Positions 46,383 through 57,818 of a stretch of DNA of 64,000 nt are shown here, piece by piece (position 1 is the first letter of the stretch; every line of letters begins with the position of its first letter). The notes below the pieces were generated by a model. That model ran no database searches. It saw nothing but the letters and a program-made list of their open reading frames with translations, and was not told where the DNA came from. Made by a program: the position numbers and the translations under genes. The DNA is from Tupaia tana. Lineage: Eukaryota > Chordata > Mammalia > Scandentia > Tupaiidae. The stretch spans positions 69,490,949 through 69,554,948 of the forward strand of contig JAKSZU010000009.1 of assembly GCA_026018925.1 (NCBI GenBank), given 5' to 3'.

Positions 46383-46494
46383 TAGGTTATACTTCTGATA
46401 TGATTGTTCGATCTTCTTTGTAATAATAAATCCAAAATGATGCTGGACAATCCTAGATGGGTAGCAAGTTTCTACATAGGAGTCAGTAGTTCTG
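46383..46494. other. Unassigned DNA
   Basis: Short spacer without recognised features. Confidence 0.4.
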
Positions 46495-46511
46495 AAAAAT
46501 GCTTCAAGATT

Positions 46512-46770
46512 GGGGTCAACAGTTAGCGTAATGGCTATGTCGCTGGACTCCCATGTAGTCGACCGTGGTTTGCGTCCCGGACTCAGTGGCTTAAAACTCA
46601 CGCTGGGCGCATGTGCGTGCGTGCCCAAGATCCCAAGATGAGAATGGAGAAGGGATTGCGGTGTGGCCATCCCCCCTGGGGGGTGATTTCTTGCTTTCTG
46701 TCTCTCTCTGTCTGTCTGGTGAGCGCACATGCCCTATAGCAAAAACCTCTCCAAAAAAAAAAAAAAAAAA
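46512..46770 (+). mobile_element. L-type tRNA SINE
   Basis: A CpG-rich copy with a tail of about 18 A. The 17-bp duplication AAAAATGCTTCAAGATT (46495-46511) recurs at about 46766-46782. Confidence 0.94.
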
Positions 46771-46782
46771 TGCTTCAAGATT

Positions 46783-47329
46783 TGCACAAAGTGCTGATAG
46801 AATTTTTTTCCACACTGTTACTTCTTTTATGTACCTCTAAGCCTCCGGGCAGCATGTTATAGCTAGCTTTTGCTTTTGGAATCTTCTTTCCTAAATGTTA
46901 CACATTTTGAGTCACAGGTAAGCTGTAGTCCCTTTATATCAATTAGTATTTGCACTTAGTAATAGGAAAGAATACATTTGATTTATTTTAGTACTTTCAT
47001 CCTGAAAAAAATTTATTGTTTTAGATTTAAATAAAACAATAAGGTCTGTCCCACTTTCTGTTGGCTTTTCAATGCTGTATGCCTTTTCAACATGTAATGA
47101 AAATATTATAAAATAAGAATTCAAGAAAGTATTGGTATTATTTCAAATAATTCACAAATTCTGCAGATACTCTGTGTGTGTGTGTGTGTACATGTGTATT
47201 TGTGTTTGGTATAGGAAAAGGTTTAGAATTGGAATTGTCGAGATCTGATTGCAGATCTTTTCACTAATTGGTTGTTCTTATTTTCTTTGTTGACAGATTT
47301 TTAATTTTCTTTAGAATACTTGAGTAGCT
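46783..47329. other. Unassigned DNA
   Basis: No repeat recognised apart from a short (GT)7 run at 47173-47187. Confidence 0.4.
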
Positions 47330-47440
47330 TTAAAAAGTGAATGGAAAATGTGTATTATGAAAAAAAACATGCATGGACTTCAAAATTTATATTTATTGCA
47401 CAAAAATTAACTTGTACTTTATGTCTAAATTTTTTCTATG
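47330..47440. mobile_element. Possible mariner-like palindromic remnant
   Basis: TTAAAAAGTGAATGGAAAAT and TCTATGAACTTTTCAATCCC are inverted-repeat related, in the manner of the element at 36850. Confidence 0.5.
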
Positions 47441-47506
47441 AACTTTTCAATCCCCCATGTGTGTTTCTTAATTTGCTTACAAAATGTTTTTAATGTTAAA
47501 TGAAAT

Positions 47507-47740
47507 TTAGTACATTAATGGAAGAAAAGTTAGAGAAGTATGTTGAATGCTATTTCTTAACATCTCAGTAAGCTTTTGAGCAACAGTGGAATAGCATTGG
47601 AAGACTCTGACATACAAAACATCATTTCCACTGACATCTTCCCTCCGAAGATGAAAGACAGTAAACTGTTCATCTTTAGGAGATGAACAGGGAGGTTGTT
47701 TTGTGTTTGTCTGACTGGTCAAGGACAATTTACAGTTGAG
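47507..47740 (-). other. Unassigned open frame, possible exon or exon relic
   Basis: The minus strand is open for about 77 codons outside any recognised repeat. Its composition looks protein-like, e.g. SPKDEQFTVFHLRREDVSG. A pyrimidine-rich CTTTACTTCAG lies just upstream, but the next in-frame codon is TAA. No consensus GT donor follows before the stop at 47507. I do not recognise the protein. It may be an exon with other boundaries, a degraded gene fragment or chance. Confidence 0.3.
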
Positions 47741-48422
47741 TTACTCTGAAGTAAAGACGTGTTGATTTGAACACATTCTTATTATAGCTTTAGGTAGAAG
47801 TTGATAGATTTTGCTGTCATTGTGATAAACTGCAACCTATATGCTTGCGATACAAAAATAAATAAAACACTAGTAGATTTGTTTGGTTCACTACTTAACT
47901 GCTAGCTATGGAAAGCTTCCTTTGAGAAAGTTCTAAAGATTTCAATCCCAGAAGCCCACAACTGTCTTCACTTTTATTTAAGTAGTCAACTTTGGTTCAC
48001 GTTTAAAGTTAACAATTCTGGTGTGTGCTTACTTAAAGATATAAAATGTCCATTATTCTTCACATGTCTTCAGTCTTTGTCTGCTTAAAGATAGTTGTTC
48101 ATTATAATTTTTTCCAAAACTATAATCCTGTTAACAATAGCCTGTGAAAATAGACAAAACATATTATCCTTTCTTTCAGTTTTCTTTTATGTTATAACAA
48201 GCAAAGATGGTTCTTTCGATACCTATTTTCTCCTATTATTAAAACTAGCCATTTAGTAATAAGGAAATTTAAAAGGTAAAAGCATGAAGTGCAAGTTGCA
48301 GACTAAAAGCAAAGTGAGCAATGCATCTTGGTTTCAGAGAGGAAAATAGTTTACATATTTACAAAACTTACCAGATACATTTCAAGAGCAATTGTATAAA
48401 TCTCAGTTTTGACTATATTGTA
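47741..48422. other. Unassigned DNA
   Basis: Balanced to AT-rich DNA with no recognised element. Confidence 0.4.
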
Positions 48423-48430
48423 TCCTACTG

Positions 48431-48700
48431 TTTTTTTTTTTTTTTTTGGTGACGTTTTCGCTATAGGGCGCATGCGCTCGCCAGACAGACAGAGAGAGAC
48501 ATAGAGACAGAAAGCGAGAAATCACCCCCCAGGGGGGATGGTCACGCCGCAATCCCTTCTCCTCCATCCTCCTCTCGGGATCTTGGGCACGCACGCACAC
48601 ACGCCCGGCGTGAGTTTTAAGCCACCGGGTCCGGGACGCGAACCGCTGTCGACTACGTGGGAGTCCAGCGACATAACCGTTATGCTAACTGCTGGTTCCC
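48431..48700 (-). mobile_element. L-type tRNA SINE
   Basis: Among the most CpG-rich copies. Exact TCCTACTG duplication at 48423-48430 and 48701-48708. Confidence 0.94.
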
Positions 48701-48849
48701 TCCTACTGCTTTTTATAATACATCTTCCACCATACTTATTTTTACCTTATTACCTATGCTGTGGTAGACAGTATTATATGACCTTATATTTTATGACCCA
48801 CTGTTTTGACACAATTTGTTTTGCAACTTTGCAATTTCTCTAACAAAGA

Positions 48850-49285
48850 TACCATACACTCCCTAGTATCCTTATTTTGAGCTATAGCATATGGTTTGTT
48901 ATAGACAATGAAGTATGGGCACGTCCATGTCAGCACATTAAACCCGAGTTTCTTCTAGACCTTATGAAGTCTCATATGCCTCTGCATGACCTCATGCACC
49001 TTTGCTTTTACCATGAGAAGAATATTCCTCAGGGAACTGGGTAACTGTTTCTGTATCATTTTCTATCAGCTTGGTCCTCAGGATGAAATAGAACAAAATC
49101 CAACACATAGTGAGGGTCTCAAACCCAATCAGATACACGACTTGGAACAGCACTACCCAGCAAAGCTAATTCTAAATCAATTAACTTCCAACCAATAGTA
49201 ACTATGTGAGAATTTATCGCTTATTATATGTCACTGAGATTTTGATGTTGTTATACAGTAATAGGTGACTGATGCATAGACAACT
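48850..49285 (+). mobile_element. MLT1-like MaLR LTR
   Basis: The 3' end reads TATATGTCACTGAGATTTTG, then TTATACAGTAATAGGTGACTGATGCA, the usual end of MaLR LTRs. The upstream CATGAGAAGAATATTCC also fits. The 5' boundary is uncertain. Confidence 0.6.
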
Positions 49286-49394
49286 GTATACGACAAACTT
49301 TAAAAGATTTTCCATGTACAGTCTTACTTGCCACTGTCAACATCAATCTCCCCCACACCCCGGAAGCATTGTGATATTTATATATTTATTTTAT

Positions 49395-49656
49395 TTTATT
49401 TTTTTTTTAAGAGATTTTCATTATAGGGCCTGTGCACTGACTGGGAAGACAGAGAGAGAGAGATAGAAAAGTGAGAAATCATCCACTGGGGGGAGATGGC
49501 CACACCTAAATCCCTTCTCATCTATTCTCCTCTCAGGATTTTGGGCAGACACGCACACATGCCCAGTGTGAGTTTCAAGCCGCCAGGTACAAGACTTGAA
49601 CTGTGGTCAACTACATAGGACTCCAGCATCTTAACCACTACACCACCTGCTGCCCC
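49395..49656 (-). mobile_element. L-type tRNA SINE
   Basis: A diverged minus-strand long form, poly-T at 49399-49408, ending CACCACCTGCTGCCCC. Confidence 0.86.
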
Positions 49657-49685
49657 TGTACTATTTATATTTTAAAAGAAACATC

Positions 49686-49735
49686 TGGGACCAACAGATG
49701 GTATAATGGTTACATTGTTGGATTCACATGTAGTT
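49686..49735 (+). mobile_element. SINE head fragment
   Basis: Only GGGACCAACAGATGG to the anticodon-arm region remains; L1 sequence begins immediately after. Confidence 0.75.
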
Positions 49736-50735
49736 TTCAGCCTGTTTCCTTGCTAATTTGATTATCTAGTTCCTTTATTTGTTCTTTTTGATTAATATAG
49801 CTAACAGTGTGTCAATTTTGTTTATCTTCTTAAAGAACCAGCGTTTGGTTGCATTTATTTTCTGTATAGTTCTTTTATCCTCTATTTCATTTATTTCTGC
49901 TCAAATCTTTATTATTTCTTTTCTCTTGGAATTTTTTGTTTATTTTATTTTATTTTTTTTGTTATTTCTCCAGTTCCCTAGTTCCGTCATTAGGTTGTTT
50001 ATTTGGCACCTTTCTTTTTCTTTATTTTTGTGGGCACTAATTACTATGAACTTCCCGCTTATGATTGCTTTTGCTGTATCTTATAGGTTATAAACATTCA
50101 ATTGTTTATTATCATTGGTTTCTATGAACCTTTTGATTTCAGACTTAATTTCTTCAGTAGTTGTAAAGTCATTCAAGAGTAGGTTGCTTAGTTTCTATGT
50201 GTTTGCATATTTTTGAGGGCTCTTTCTATAGTTAATTTCAAATTTCGCAACAAGAATACACATGGAACTCAAGCTCCTTCCCCCAAAAAATGATTTACCC
50301 AATTAAAAGTTACATAGCATTTCAAGTTCATTTCCTTGTGGTCACAAAAAATGATGGATATACATTCTATACATTTGAATTTATAAAGGCTTTTTTTGTG
50401 CTCTATCATGTGGTCGATCTTTGAAAAGGTTACATGTGGAGATGATAAAAATGTATATTTTGAGGTTATTGGGTGAAAGTTTCTGTATATTTTCTGTAAA
50501 GCCCATTTCATTTATAGTATCATTTAGATCTTGTATCTCTTTGTTGAATTTTTGTCTAGATGATCTGTCCAGAGAAGGGAGTAGGATGTTGAAATCTCCA
50601 ATGATTATTGTGTTTCAGTCTATCTCTCCCTTGAGATCTAGCAGTCTCTTTTTTTTTCACATATCTGGGTGCTCCAGTGTCAGGTGCATAGACATTTAAA
50701 AGTGTTGTATCTTCTTGGTGAACAAGTCCTTTCAG
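49736..50735 (-). mobile_element. L1 ORF2 endonuclease/linker segment
   Basis: On the minus strand the endonuclease part is at 50560-50735, containing HQEDTTLLNVYAPDTGAPR. It is followed by ORF2 up to about residue 450 (ACCAACGCTGGTTCTTTAAG near 49840). It starts abruptly at 50735 against another L1 and ends at the SINE fragment. It is probably the continuation of the L1 that resumes at 55383. Confidence 0.8.
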
Positions 50736-51805
50736 CACTATTTTGGATGTTGATTTTGTATCCTGCAACGTTATTGTATTCATTTATTATTTTGAGAAGT
50801 TTTTTCATGGAAATCTTGGGGTCTTCTAAGTATACCACCATGTCATCTGCAAATAAAGATGTTTTCAACTCTTTTTCATCTATTTGAATACCTGTTGTAT
50901 TATTCTCTTTTCTGATTGCATTGGCTCAGACTTCCAGCACTGTATTGAAAAGGAGTGAAAAAAGTGGGCAGCCTTGTCTAGTACCAGTTTTTACTAGAAA
51001 AGCGTTTAGCTTTTCCTCATTCAATATAATGTAAGCTATAGGTTTTTCATTTATGGCTTTTACGGTGTTTAGAAATGACTCTTCTATGCCAATCTTGCTA
51101 AGAGTCTTAATCATGAAGGGATGTTGTATTTTGTCGAATGCTTTCTCTGCATTAATTGAAATGGTCATATAGTTTTTAGCTTTCTCTTTGTTAATATAGC
51201 GTATTATGTTTATGGTCTTGTGTATGCTGAACCACTCTTGCTTGCATCGCTGGAATAAAGCTTACCTGGTTGTGATGAATAACCTTTTTTATATGTTGTT
51301 GGATATGATTTGCAAGTATCTTGTTGAGAATTTTTGCATCTGTATTCATCAGAAATATGGGTCTGCAGTTTTCCTTTTTGTCATGTCCTTATCTGTTTTG
51401 GAAATGAGGATAATAAAAGCTTCATAAAATGTATTTGGGAGGTTTCCTTCCTTTTGGCTCTTTAGAAATAATTTGAGTAGAATGAGGGTTAACTCTTCTT
51501 TAAAAGTTTCATGGAATTCAGAAGTCAAGTCATCAGGATCTGGGCTTTTCTTTGTCAGGAGATTATTACTGATTCAATCTCCTGGCTTATATGTGTCTAT
51601 TCAGGTTTTCTACATCCTCCTGATTTAATCTTTATTGATTATATACATTAAGAAATTTGTTCATCTCCTCCATGTTCTCTTGTTTAATGGAATATAGTTG
51701 CTCATAGTATTCTCTAATGATGTTTTGTATTTTTATTGTGTCTGTTGTAATATTACTTATTTCATTATGTATTTTATTTATCTGATTTCTTTCTCTCTTT
51801 TTCTT

Positions 51806-52094
51806 TTTTTTTTTTTTCTTTCTTTTTTTTTTTTTTTTTTGGAGAGGTTTTTTGCTATAGGGCGCGTGCGCTCGCCTGACAGACAGAGAGAGACATAGAG
51901 ACAGAAAGCGAGAAATCACCCCCCAGGGGGGATGGTCACACCGCAATCCCTTCTCCTCCATTCTCCTCTTGGGATCTTGGGCACGCATGCACACGCGCCC
52001 GGCGTGAGTTTTAAGCCACCGGGTCCGAGACTTGAACCGCGGTCGACTACGTGGGAGTCCAGCGACATAGCCATTGCGCTAACTGCTGGTTCCC
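51806..52094 (-). mobile_element. L-type tRNA SINE in L1
   Basis: A very CpG-rich full copy. An exact 16-bp duplication TTTCTCTCTTTTTCTT (51790-51805; 52095-52110) flanks it. Confidence 0.94.
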
Positions 52095-53914
52095 TTTCTC
52101 TCTTTTTCTTAATCAGTCTAGTTAATGGTGTGCCAATCTTGTTAATCTTCTCAAAGAACTAGCTTTTGCTTTCATTTATTTTCTGTATAGTTCATTTATT
52201 TTCTATTTCATTTATTTGTGCTTCAATCTTTATTATTTGTTTTCACCTGGCATGTTTTTTCAATTCCCTGAGGCATGATGTTAGGTTGTCTATTTGCCCC
52301 CTTTCTGTCTTTTTCTTATGGGCACTAATTGCTATGAATTTCCCTCTTATGACTGCTTTTGCGCTGTCCCATAGATTATGGAAAACTCTGTGTGTACTTA
52401 TCATTTGTTTCCATAAATTTTTTATTTCAGACTTAATTTCTTCAGTAGTTAAGAAGTCATTCAGGAGTAGGTTTTTTAGTTTCCATGTGTTTGTGTATTT
52501 TTGAGGATTTTTGCTGAATTTAATATCAAGTTTAATTCCATCATGATCAGAGAAGATGCTAGATATAGTTTCTATGACTTTTAATTTGTAAAGGCTTGAT
52601 TTGTGCCCTATAATATGGTCAATCTTTGAAAAGTTTCCATGAGGAGGTGAGAAAAACCTATATTTTTGTGGTCTTAGGAAGGAAAGTTCTATAGGTGTTT
52701 GTCAATTCTACTTGATTTATAGTATCATTTTAGATCCAAGGGTAATCTTGCCGGGTATAGTAATTTTGGTTGAAATTGTTTTTCATTTAGTATTTTGACT
52801 ATATTTTACTATTCAGTCCTTGCCTGCATTGTTTCTGAAGAGTGGTCCAATGTTAGCCTGATGAGATAACTTTTGCAAATAACTTTACATTTCTCTCTTG
52901 CCAATTTTACTATCTTGTTTTTGTCTGTGGTTTTGGCCAATCTGACTATGATTTGCCTTGGCTATGATATTCTTGGGTTGATTCTATTTGAGGTCTTTTG
53001 TATTTCTTGGGTCTGGATAGTTGAATGCCTCTCTAGGTTTGGAAAGTTTTCTTCTAGAATTTCATGGAATAGATTATCAATGCCCTTATTTTCTTTACCT
53101 TCTGTGATACCAATTATCCAGATGTTTAGATTCTTAATGGAATCTAGTATTTCTCATGTATTGTCCTCATTTATCTTGGTTATTTTCTGAGTCTTCTTGG
53201 TAATTTTTCCTAAGTCAGAGATTTTTTCTTCTTCTTCACCTGAGATTAGATCTTCTGTGCGATATAATCTGCTTTTAATACTTTTGGAAGAGGTTTTAAT
53301 TTCCTGTATCACAGTCTCCATCTCTAACCATTTCGTTTGATTCTTTTTTATGGTGTCTATTTCTTCTTTAAAACCATGAAAGGACTTAGTCATCTACTGG
53401 AGCTTGCTATCTCTTTTCTCTTGCATCTCATTTAATTTTGTCACTATAAATATTCTGAATTATTTATCTGGTATTTCCATGAGTTCCACTGTCTGTGCAT
53501 GATGAGAAACTGATGTTTTCTCTTCGGGGAGAGACATTTTGTTGGTTGTTCATATTTCTTGTGCTTCCGCAGTAGTTTCTAGTCATCCAGTGATCTGTAC
53601 ATTACTTCGTAAATTCTTTGAGTTAATCCTAAGAATTCAAAGGCATGGGGGGAGTAGGTGATTGGATATCTCCTTGCTGCTCTACCTCCCTGATGTTCAC
53701 CAGCAAGCTGGACTGGTGTTACTGGTCTTGGATGATTCAAAGTCCACCTGTTTCTAGAAAATAGATGTGCTTGAGACTGAACTGATGTGTTTTAATTCAG
53801 GAACATAGAAGGGATCTTGCGGCACTCATTGTTTCAAAAAATGCTGAAGGGGATAAGCCAAAGACTCTGAAACTCTGTCTCCCTGTGCAGGAAAGGATGT
53901 AGGGATTGGAAGGA

Positions 53915-54318
53915 GAGGGGCACAAGGTTGTCTCAAAGTCCCAAGCAACACATTGGAGAGCCCAAAGGAGAGTAGGGGAGGGGATGAGCCACATGTCTCT
54001 GCCACACAGCTTTCCAGCTGCAGGCGGCCTGATTATGGTAAGTCCCTTCACTGGAACAGGTGTCTGGATGGGGCAAGGAAGAGCACAAGGTCGTCTCAAA
54101 GTCCCAAGCACACGTAGAGTTCAAAGGTGAGTGGGAGAGGCAATGAGCCATGTGTCTCTGACATGCAGTCTTCTAGCCACAGGCGGTCTGAGCTAGTGCA
54201 ATTCCCTTTGCTGGAATGGGTGTCCAGATGGGGTGAGAAAGGGCACAAGGTCATCTCAAAGTTTTAAGCAACACACTTAAGTGTTCAAAGGTGAGTGGGG
54301 GAGGGGATGAGCCACATC
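53915..54318 (-). repeat. Tandem ~160-bp L1 5'UTR monomers
   Basis: The motif CACAAGGT(T/C)(G/A)TCTCAAAG begins at 53921, 54084 and 54244, giving periods of 163 and 160. Two full units and a truncated third are present. Each contains GATGAGCCACAT/GTGTCT and an ACAGGCGG(C/T)CTGA-type word. The array forms the 5' end of the minus-strand L1. Confidence 0.88.
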
Positions 54319-54334
54319 TATGTATGTCTTTATC

Positions 54335-55382
54335 TGGAGGAGTCCGACCCGGTAGGTCCCCAGGATCTGTCTTGAGCTTTTGACCTCTACCTCTTAGGTC
54401 GGGTCAGCATGTTGGCAAGGCTGATGCTGTGTACCCCCCCCCCCCCCCGACCTAGGAATAAAACTTAGGTCAAATTAGCTTGTCGGCAAGGCTGCTTGCT
54501 ATTTGCTCCAGAAAACTGTGGTAGCCTTGCTGGGAAGCGACCCCCCTCTGACTCCCTGATATACTATAAAAAATTACATAGCTCTCTTGAGTATGTGATG
54601 AGATTTTCCCAAAAGTCCCCCGACCACTCCCCTCGGCCCTGATCACCCACTGTTAATTACAATGCTTTATCTCCGTGGTCACAATAGAGGGTGGGCTGAA
54701 GTTCTATCTAGGCAGAAATAATCTTGACCTTTGGAAGGCCCTTCAAGATACATTTAACATAAACTTAAAGATAATCTTTTCTTTACATAAAATAGGATTA
54801 GGCCAAAACTGGCCCAGGACACCCCCGCCCTCACCAAGTGAAATAGATAAATATATTAGGATTCCTTAAATTAAGTTTTAGATCTCTATTAAACTATATA
54901 AATATCATTTTTTATTAAGATCTGTAAGAACTAATATCTATACTTGAGATTTTCTTTTCTCAGCACCATTCCCGGTAATCACAAGATGGCTGCTGTGCCG
55001 CATCAGCTGATAATCATCTCTGCTTGCTGGAACCACCTTCCCAAAACTGCATTCCATGGAGACCCACCTACATCAAACAAACAATTGCGGAACTGCACTA
55101 GACCCACCCTTAATCCAACCCTGAATAGAATCTATGTTCCCTATTGTTAAAACTTTATGAGCTGATAATTGAAACATGTAGCCCCTCTCCCGTTTACTTG
55201 CATGTAACACATTTTCAATAAAAATGCACGATGATTCCTAGCAGGGGTCACTCCTCAGAGAGTGACCTCTGAGGGATGTCTGACTCAGGACGTGCATGAA
55301 AAGGCACTGAGACCTTTGTCTTCTGTTCACCTGCGGCGCTTCCGACGAGTCAACCCATCCCCGCCGAGGCTGGACCCCGGCA
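54335..55382 (+). mobile_element. Solo LTR, 1,048 bp, class II-like
   Basis: It begins TGGAGGAGTCCG, ends GACCCCGGCA, and is flanked by an exact 6-bp duplication TTTATC (54329-54334; 55383-55388). AATAAA at 55217-55222 precedes a U5 of about 160 bp, setting the plus orientation. A TATA-like CTATAAAAAAT lies near 54563. A 6-bp duplication is typical of betaretrovirus-like (ERV class II) insertions. No internal viral genes remain, as expected after LTR-LTR recombination. Confidence 0.85.
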
Positions 55383-55795
55383 TTTATCAGTGAGATGTTT
55401 CTTGTAAATAACATGTAGACAGTTTTTGTTCTTTCAATCCACTCAGCCTGTCTGTGTCTTTTATTAGAAGAATTTAATCTACTAATACTTAATGTTATTA
55501 TTGATATATGAGGAATTATCTGTCACTTTGTTAGCCATTTTCTTTTTTTTTCTTATTTCTATTTGTCTCTCTTTAGTTTTCCTGATATAATACTCCCTTC
55601 AGTACCTATTGTAGAATTGGTCTAGTATTGGTGAATTTTTTCAGCTTTTGTTTATCTGAGATACTTTTATTTGTTCTTCCCATTTGAGTAATAATCTTGC
55701 TGGATATAGTATTCTCTGTTGAAATTGTTTTTCTTTTAGTATTCTAAATACATCATCCCATTTTTTCCTTGTCTATATTATTTCAGTTGAGAGGT

Positions 55796-56354
55796 TGTTT
55801 CTGAACTCGAATCAAATTCACTCACCCAAGCGCTATAAAACCAAACCATAGGCACATGGTGTGATGAAGAAAAGTACAGCTTTATTGCAAAGCACAAAGC
55901 AAAAAGAGCGGACTGCTCATGCTGAAAAGACCCGATCTCCCTGAGAAATTCCCCATTAGGGCAAAAATTAGGGGCAGAAGTCCGAGGGCACATGATCAGT
56001 TCAGTGATTGATTGGTTCAAGAGGGTGTGATCATCTCCTGGGCATTCTTGATTGGTGAGGACTTAGATAATCAAATTTCTTTTCAGGTGTCTGGAGCCAT
56101 TCAGCCTGGAGTCTTTGGGCTCACAACCAGCAGTTTCCAGCCTATAAAACATCTTACATATTGAAATGAAAACCTTATCTTTCCCTTAAGTGAGAGTTTT
56201 AGAGGTCAAATGGCCCTCATTCAGGGTCCTTGTTGATCGTTATCATAACCAAAAGTCTGAAGACTTACTTCTTACTCTGGGTCATTACAATGTAAATGAA
56301 CCTTATATTTCAAGAACCTTAGAAAATACATTAAAAGGTCCTTGCTGGGTTTCA
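55796..56354 (-). mobile_element. Solo LTR, 559 bp
   Basis: On the minus strand it starts TGAAACCCAGC and ends TTCAGAAACA, flanked by AGGT at 55792-55795 and 56355-56358. AATAAA (complement of 55881-55886) precedes a U5 of about 85 bp, ending ...TTCAGAAACA. A 4-bp duplication suits gammaretrovirus-like (class I) elements. No coding interior is present. Confidence 0.82.
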
Positions 56355-56757
56355 AGGTGATGTTAAACTAATGGGATAACCTTTATAAGTAACTTGACAT
56401 TTCTCTCTTGCTAGTTTTAGAATATTGTCTTCATTTTTGATTTTTATCAATATAGTTAAAATATAGTGGGGGGATCTTTTTGTGTTGATTGTATTTGGAG
56501 TTCTTTTTATTTCTTGGGTCTGAGTTTCTCCATGTTTCTCTAGATTTGGAAAAATTTCAGGTAGAATTTCACAAAAGAGGTTTTACAAGCTTTTAGCAAC
56601 TTCTTCACCTTCAGGAATACCCATTATGTGAGTATTTGGGCATTTCATGATGTCTACAATTTTATGTATGTTATCCTCAATTTTTTTTGGTTATTATTTC
56701 CATTCCTTTTGATGGTTTAGTCTATGTTGGAAACTTTGTCTTCAAGATGAAAAATTC

Positions 56758-57009
56758 TGGGATGAGCAGATGGCATAATGGCTATGTCATTTGACTCCCA
56801 TGTAGTAGACTGTGGTTCGAGCCCCAGACTTGGTGGCTTAAACTCATGCCAGGTTCATGTATGTGTGTGCTCAAGATCCCAAGAGAAGAATCGAGGAGAA
56901 GGGATTGCAGCATGGCCATCCCTCCAGGGGGTGATTAATTGTTTTCTGTCTCTCTGTCTCTCTCTCTTTCTGGTGAGCACACAAGCCCTCCAGCAAAAGA
57001 AAAAAAAAA
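56758..57009 (+). mobile_element. L-type tRNA SINE in L1 ORF1
   Basis: Starts GGGATGAGCAGATGGC. Duplication GATGAAAAATTCT before the copy (near 56746) and after it (57010-57022). Confidence 0.9.
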
Positions 57010-57245
57010 TGATGAAAAATTCTTTCTTCTGCATGGTCCAATCTGCTATTAACACTTTTGAAGTAAATTTTAAGTTTTTGTTATATTCTTCATTTCCATT
57101 TTGGTTGTTTTTTAGTGTGTCTATCTTTTTATGAAACTCCTTTTCCATGTCCTGGAATGATTTTCTCATTTCCTGGAACTGATTGCCTGTTTTCTCTTGC
57201 ATCTCATTGAGTTTTTTACTATAAATATTCAGGATTCTTGTTTTT

Positions 57246-57487
57246 TTAGAAGTTTTTTCCTTAGAGAGCATGTGTACTCACTTGAGAGAAACACACAGTG
57301 AGGGGAAAGTGGGAAATCACCCCTCCAGGGGTTGGTCACCACCTCAAACCCTTCTCCATTCGACTCCCTGGATCTTGGGCATACATGCACATGTGACCGG
57401 CATGATTTTCAAGCCCCTGGTCCAGGATTCAAGCTGCAATTGGCCATGTGGGAGTCCAGCAACATAATCACTGTGTCATTTGGTCTC
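57246..57487 (-). mobile_element. L-type tRNA SINE in L1
   Basis: A diverged minus-strand long form with a short pyrimidine tract, between GGATTCTTG and GGAATTCTTT sequence. Confidence 0.82.
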
Positions 57488-57650
57488 ATGTTTGGAATTC
57501 TTTTTCTGACATTTCTGTGAATTTGAGCTGTCTATCATTGGTGAGGGGCTACTGGGCTCACTTGGAGTAGAGTTACCCCTTGTTTTCTCATGTTTCTTTG
57601 AGATCTGTATTGGTTTTTGGTCATCTGATGCAGTAGTCACTTTTTTCTAT

Positions 57651-57818
57651 TTTTTTAAACATTTGTTGTTTTAAATTTTACTTATTATTATTATTTAAAT
57701 TTGATCAGAGAGAGAGAGAGAGAGAAAGTAGGAAAGCAACTTCTCAGGTCCAGGACTAGAACCACGGTCAGCAATATGGGAGTTCAATACACTAACCACC
57801 ACGCCACCTCCCAGTCCC
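57651..57818 (-). mobile_element. S-type tRNA SINE in L1 5'UTR
   Basis: A minus-strand short form with duplication CACTTTTTTCTATT / CACTTTTTCCTATT. Its pyrimidine tract is a pure (TC)n run. Confidence 0.86.

Larger units (their letters stand above)
50736..54318 (-). mobile_element. L1 with 5'UTR monomers, 3'-truncated
   Basis: On the minus strand, in 5' to 3' order: tandem 5'UTR monomers (53900-54318), more 5'UTR (53400-53900), and ORF1 coiled-coil (53154-53393, e.g. ETVIQEIKTSSKSIKSRLYR). ORF1 C-terminal sequence follows to about 52740. A deletion junction at about 52730 jumps into the ORF2 endonuclease. The RT domain follows, with a FADD motif in KTSLFADDMVVYLEDP (50790-50868). It stops at 50736 without a 3'UTR or tail. 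A SINE interrupts it at 51806. Confidence 0.82.

Noticed and set aside
50680..51168. Reverse-transcriptase-like open frames
   Set aside because: They belong to L1 ORF2 remnants with stops, deletions and a missing 3' end; no functional gene.
53906..54151. Open frames on both strands over the tandem monomers
   Set aside because: They follow from the repetitive, GC-richer L1 5'UTR and differ in frame between monomers.
54335..56354. A provirus bounded by the two LTRs
   Set aside because: The LTRs differ in sequence, orientation and duplication length; between them lies L1 sequence, not gag, pol or env.
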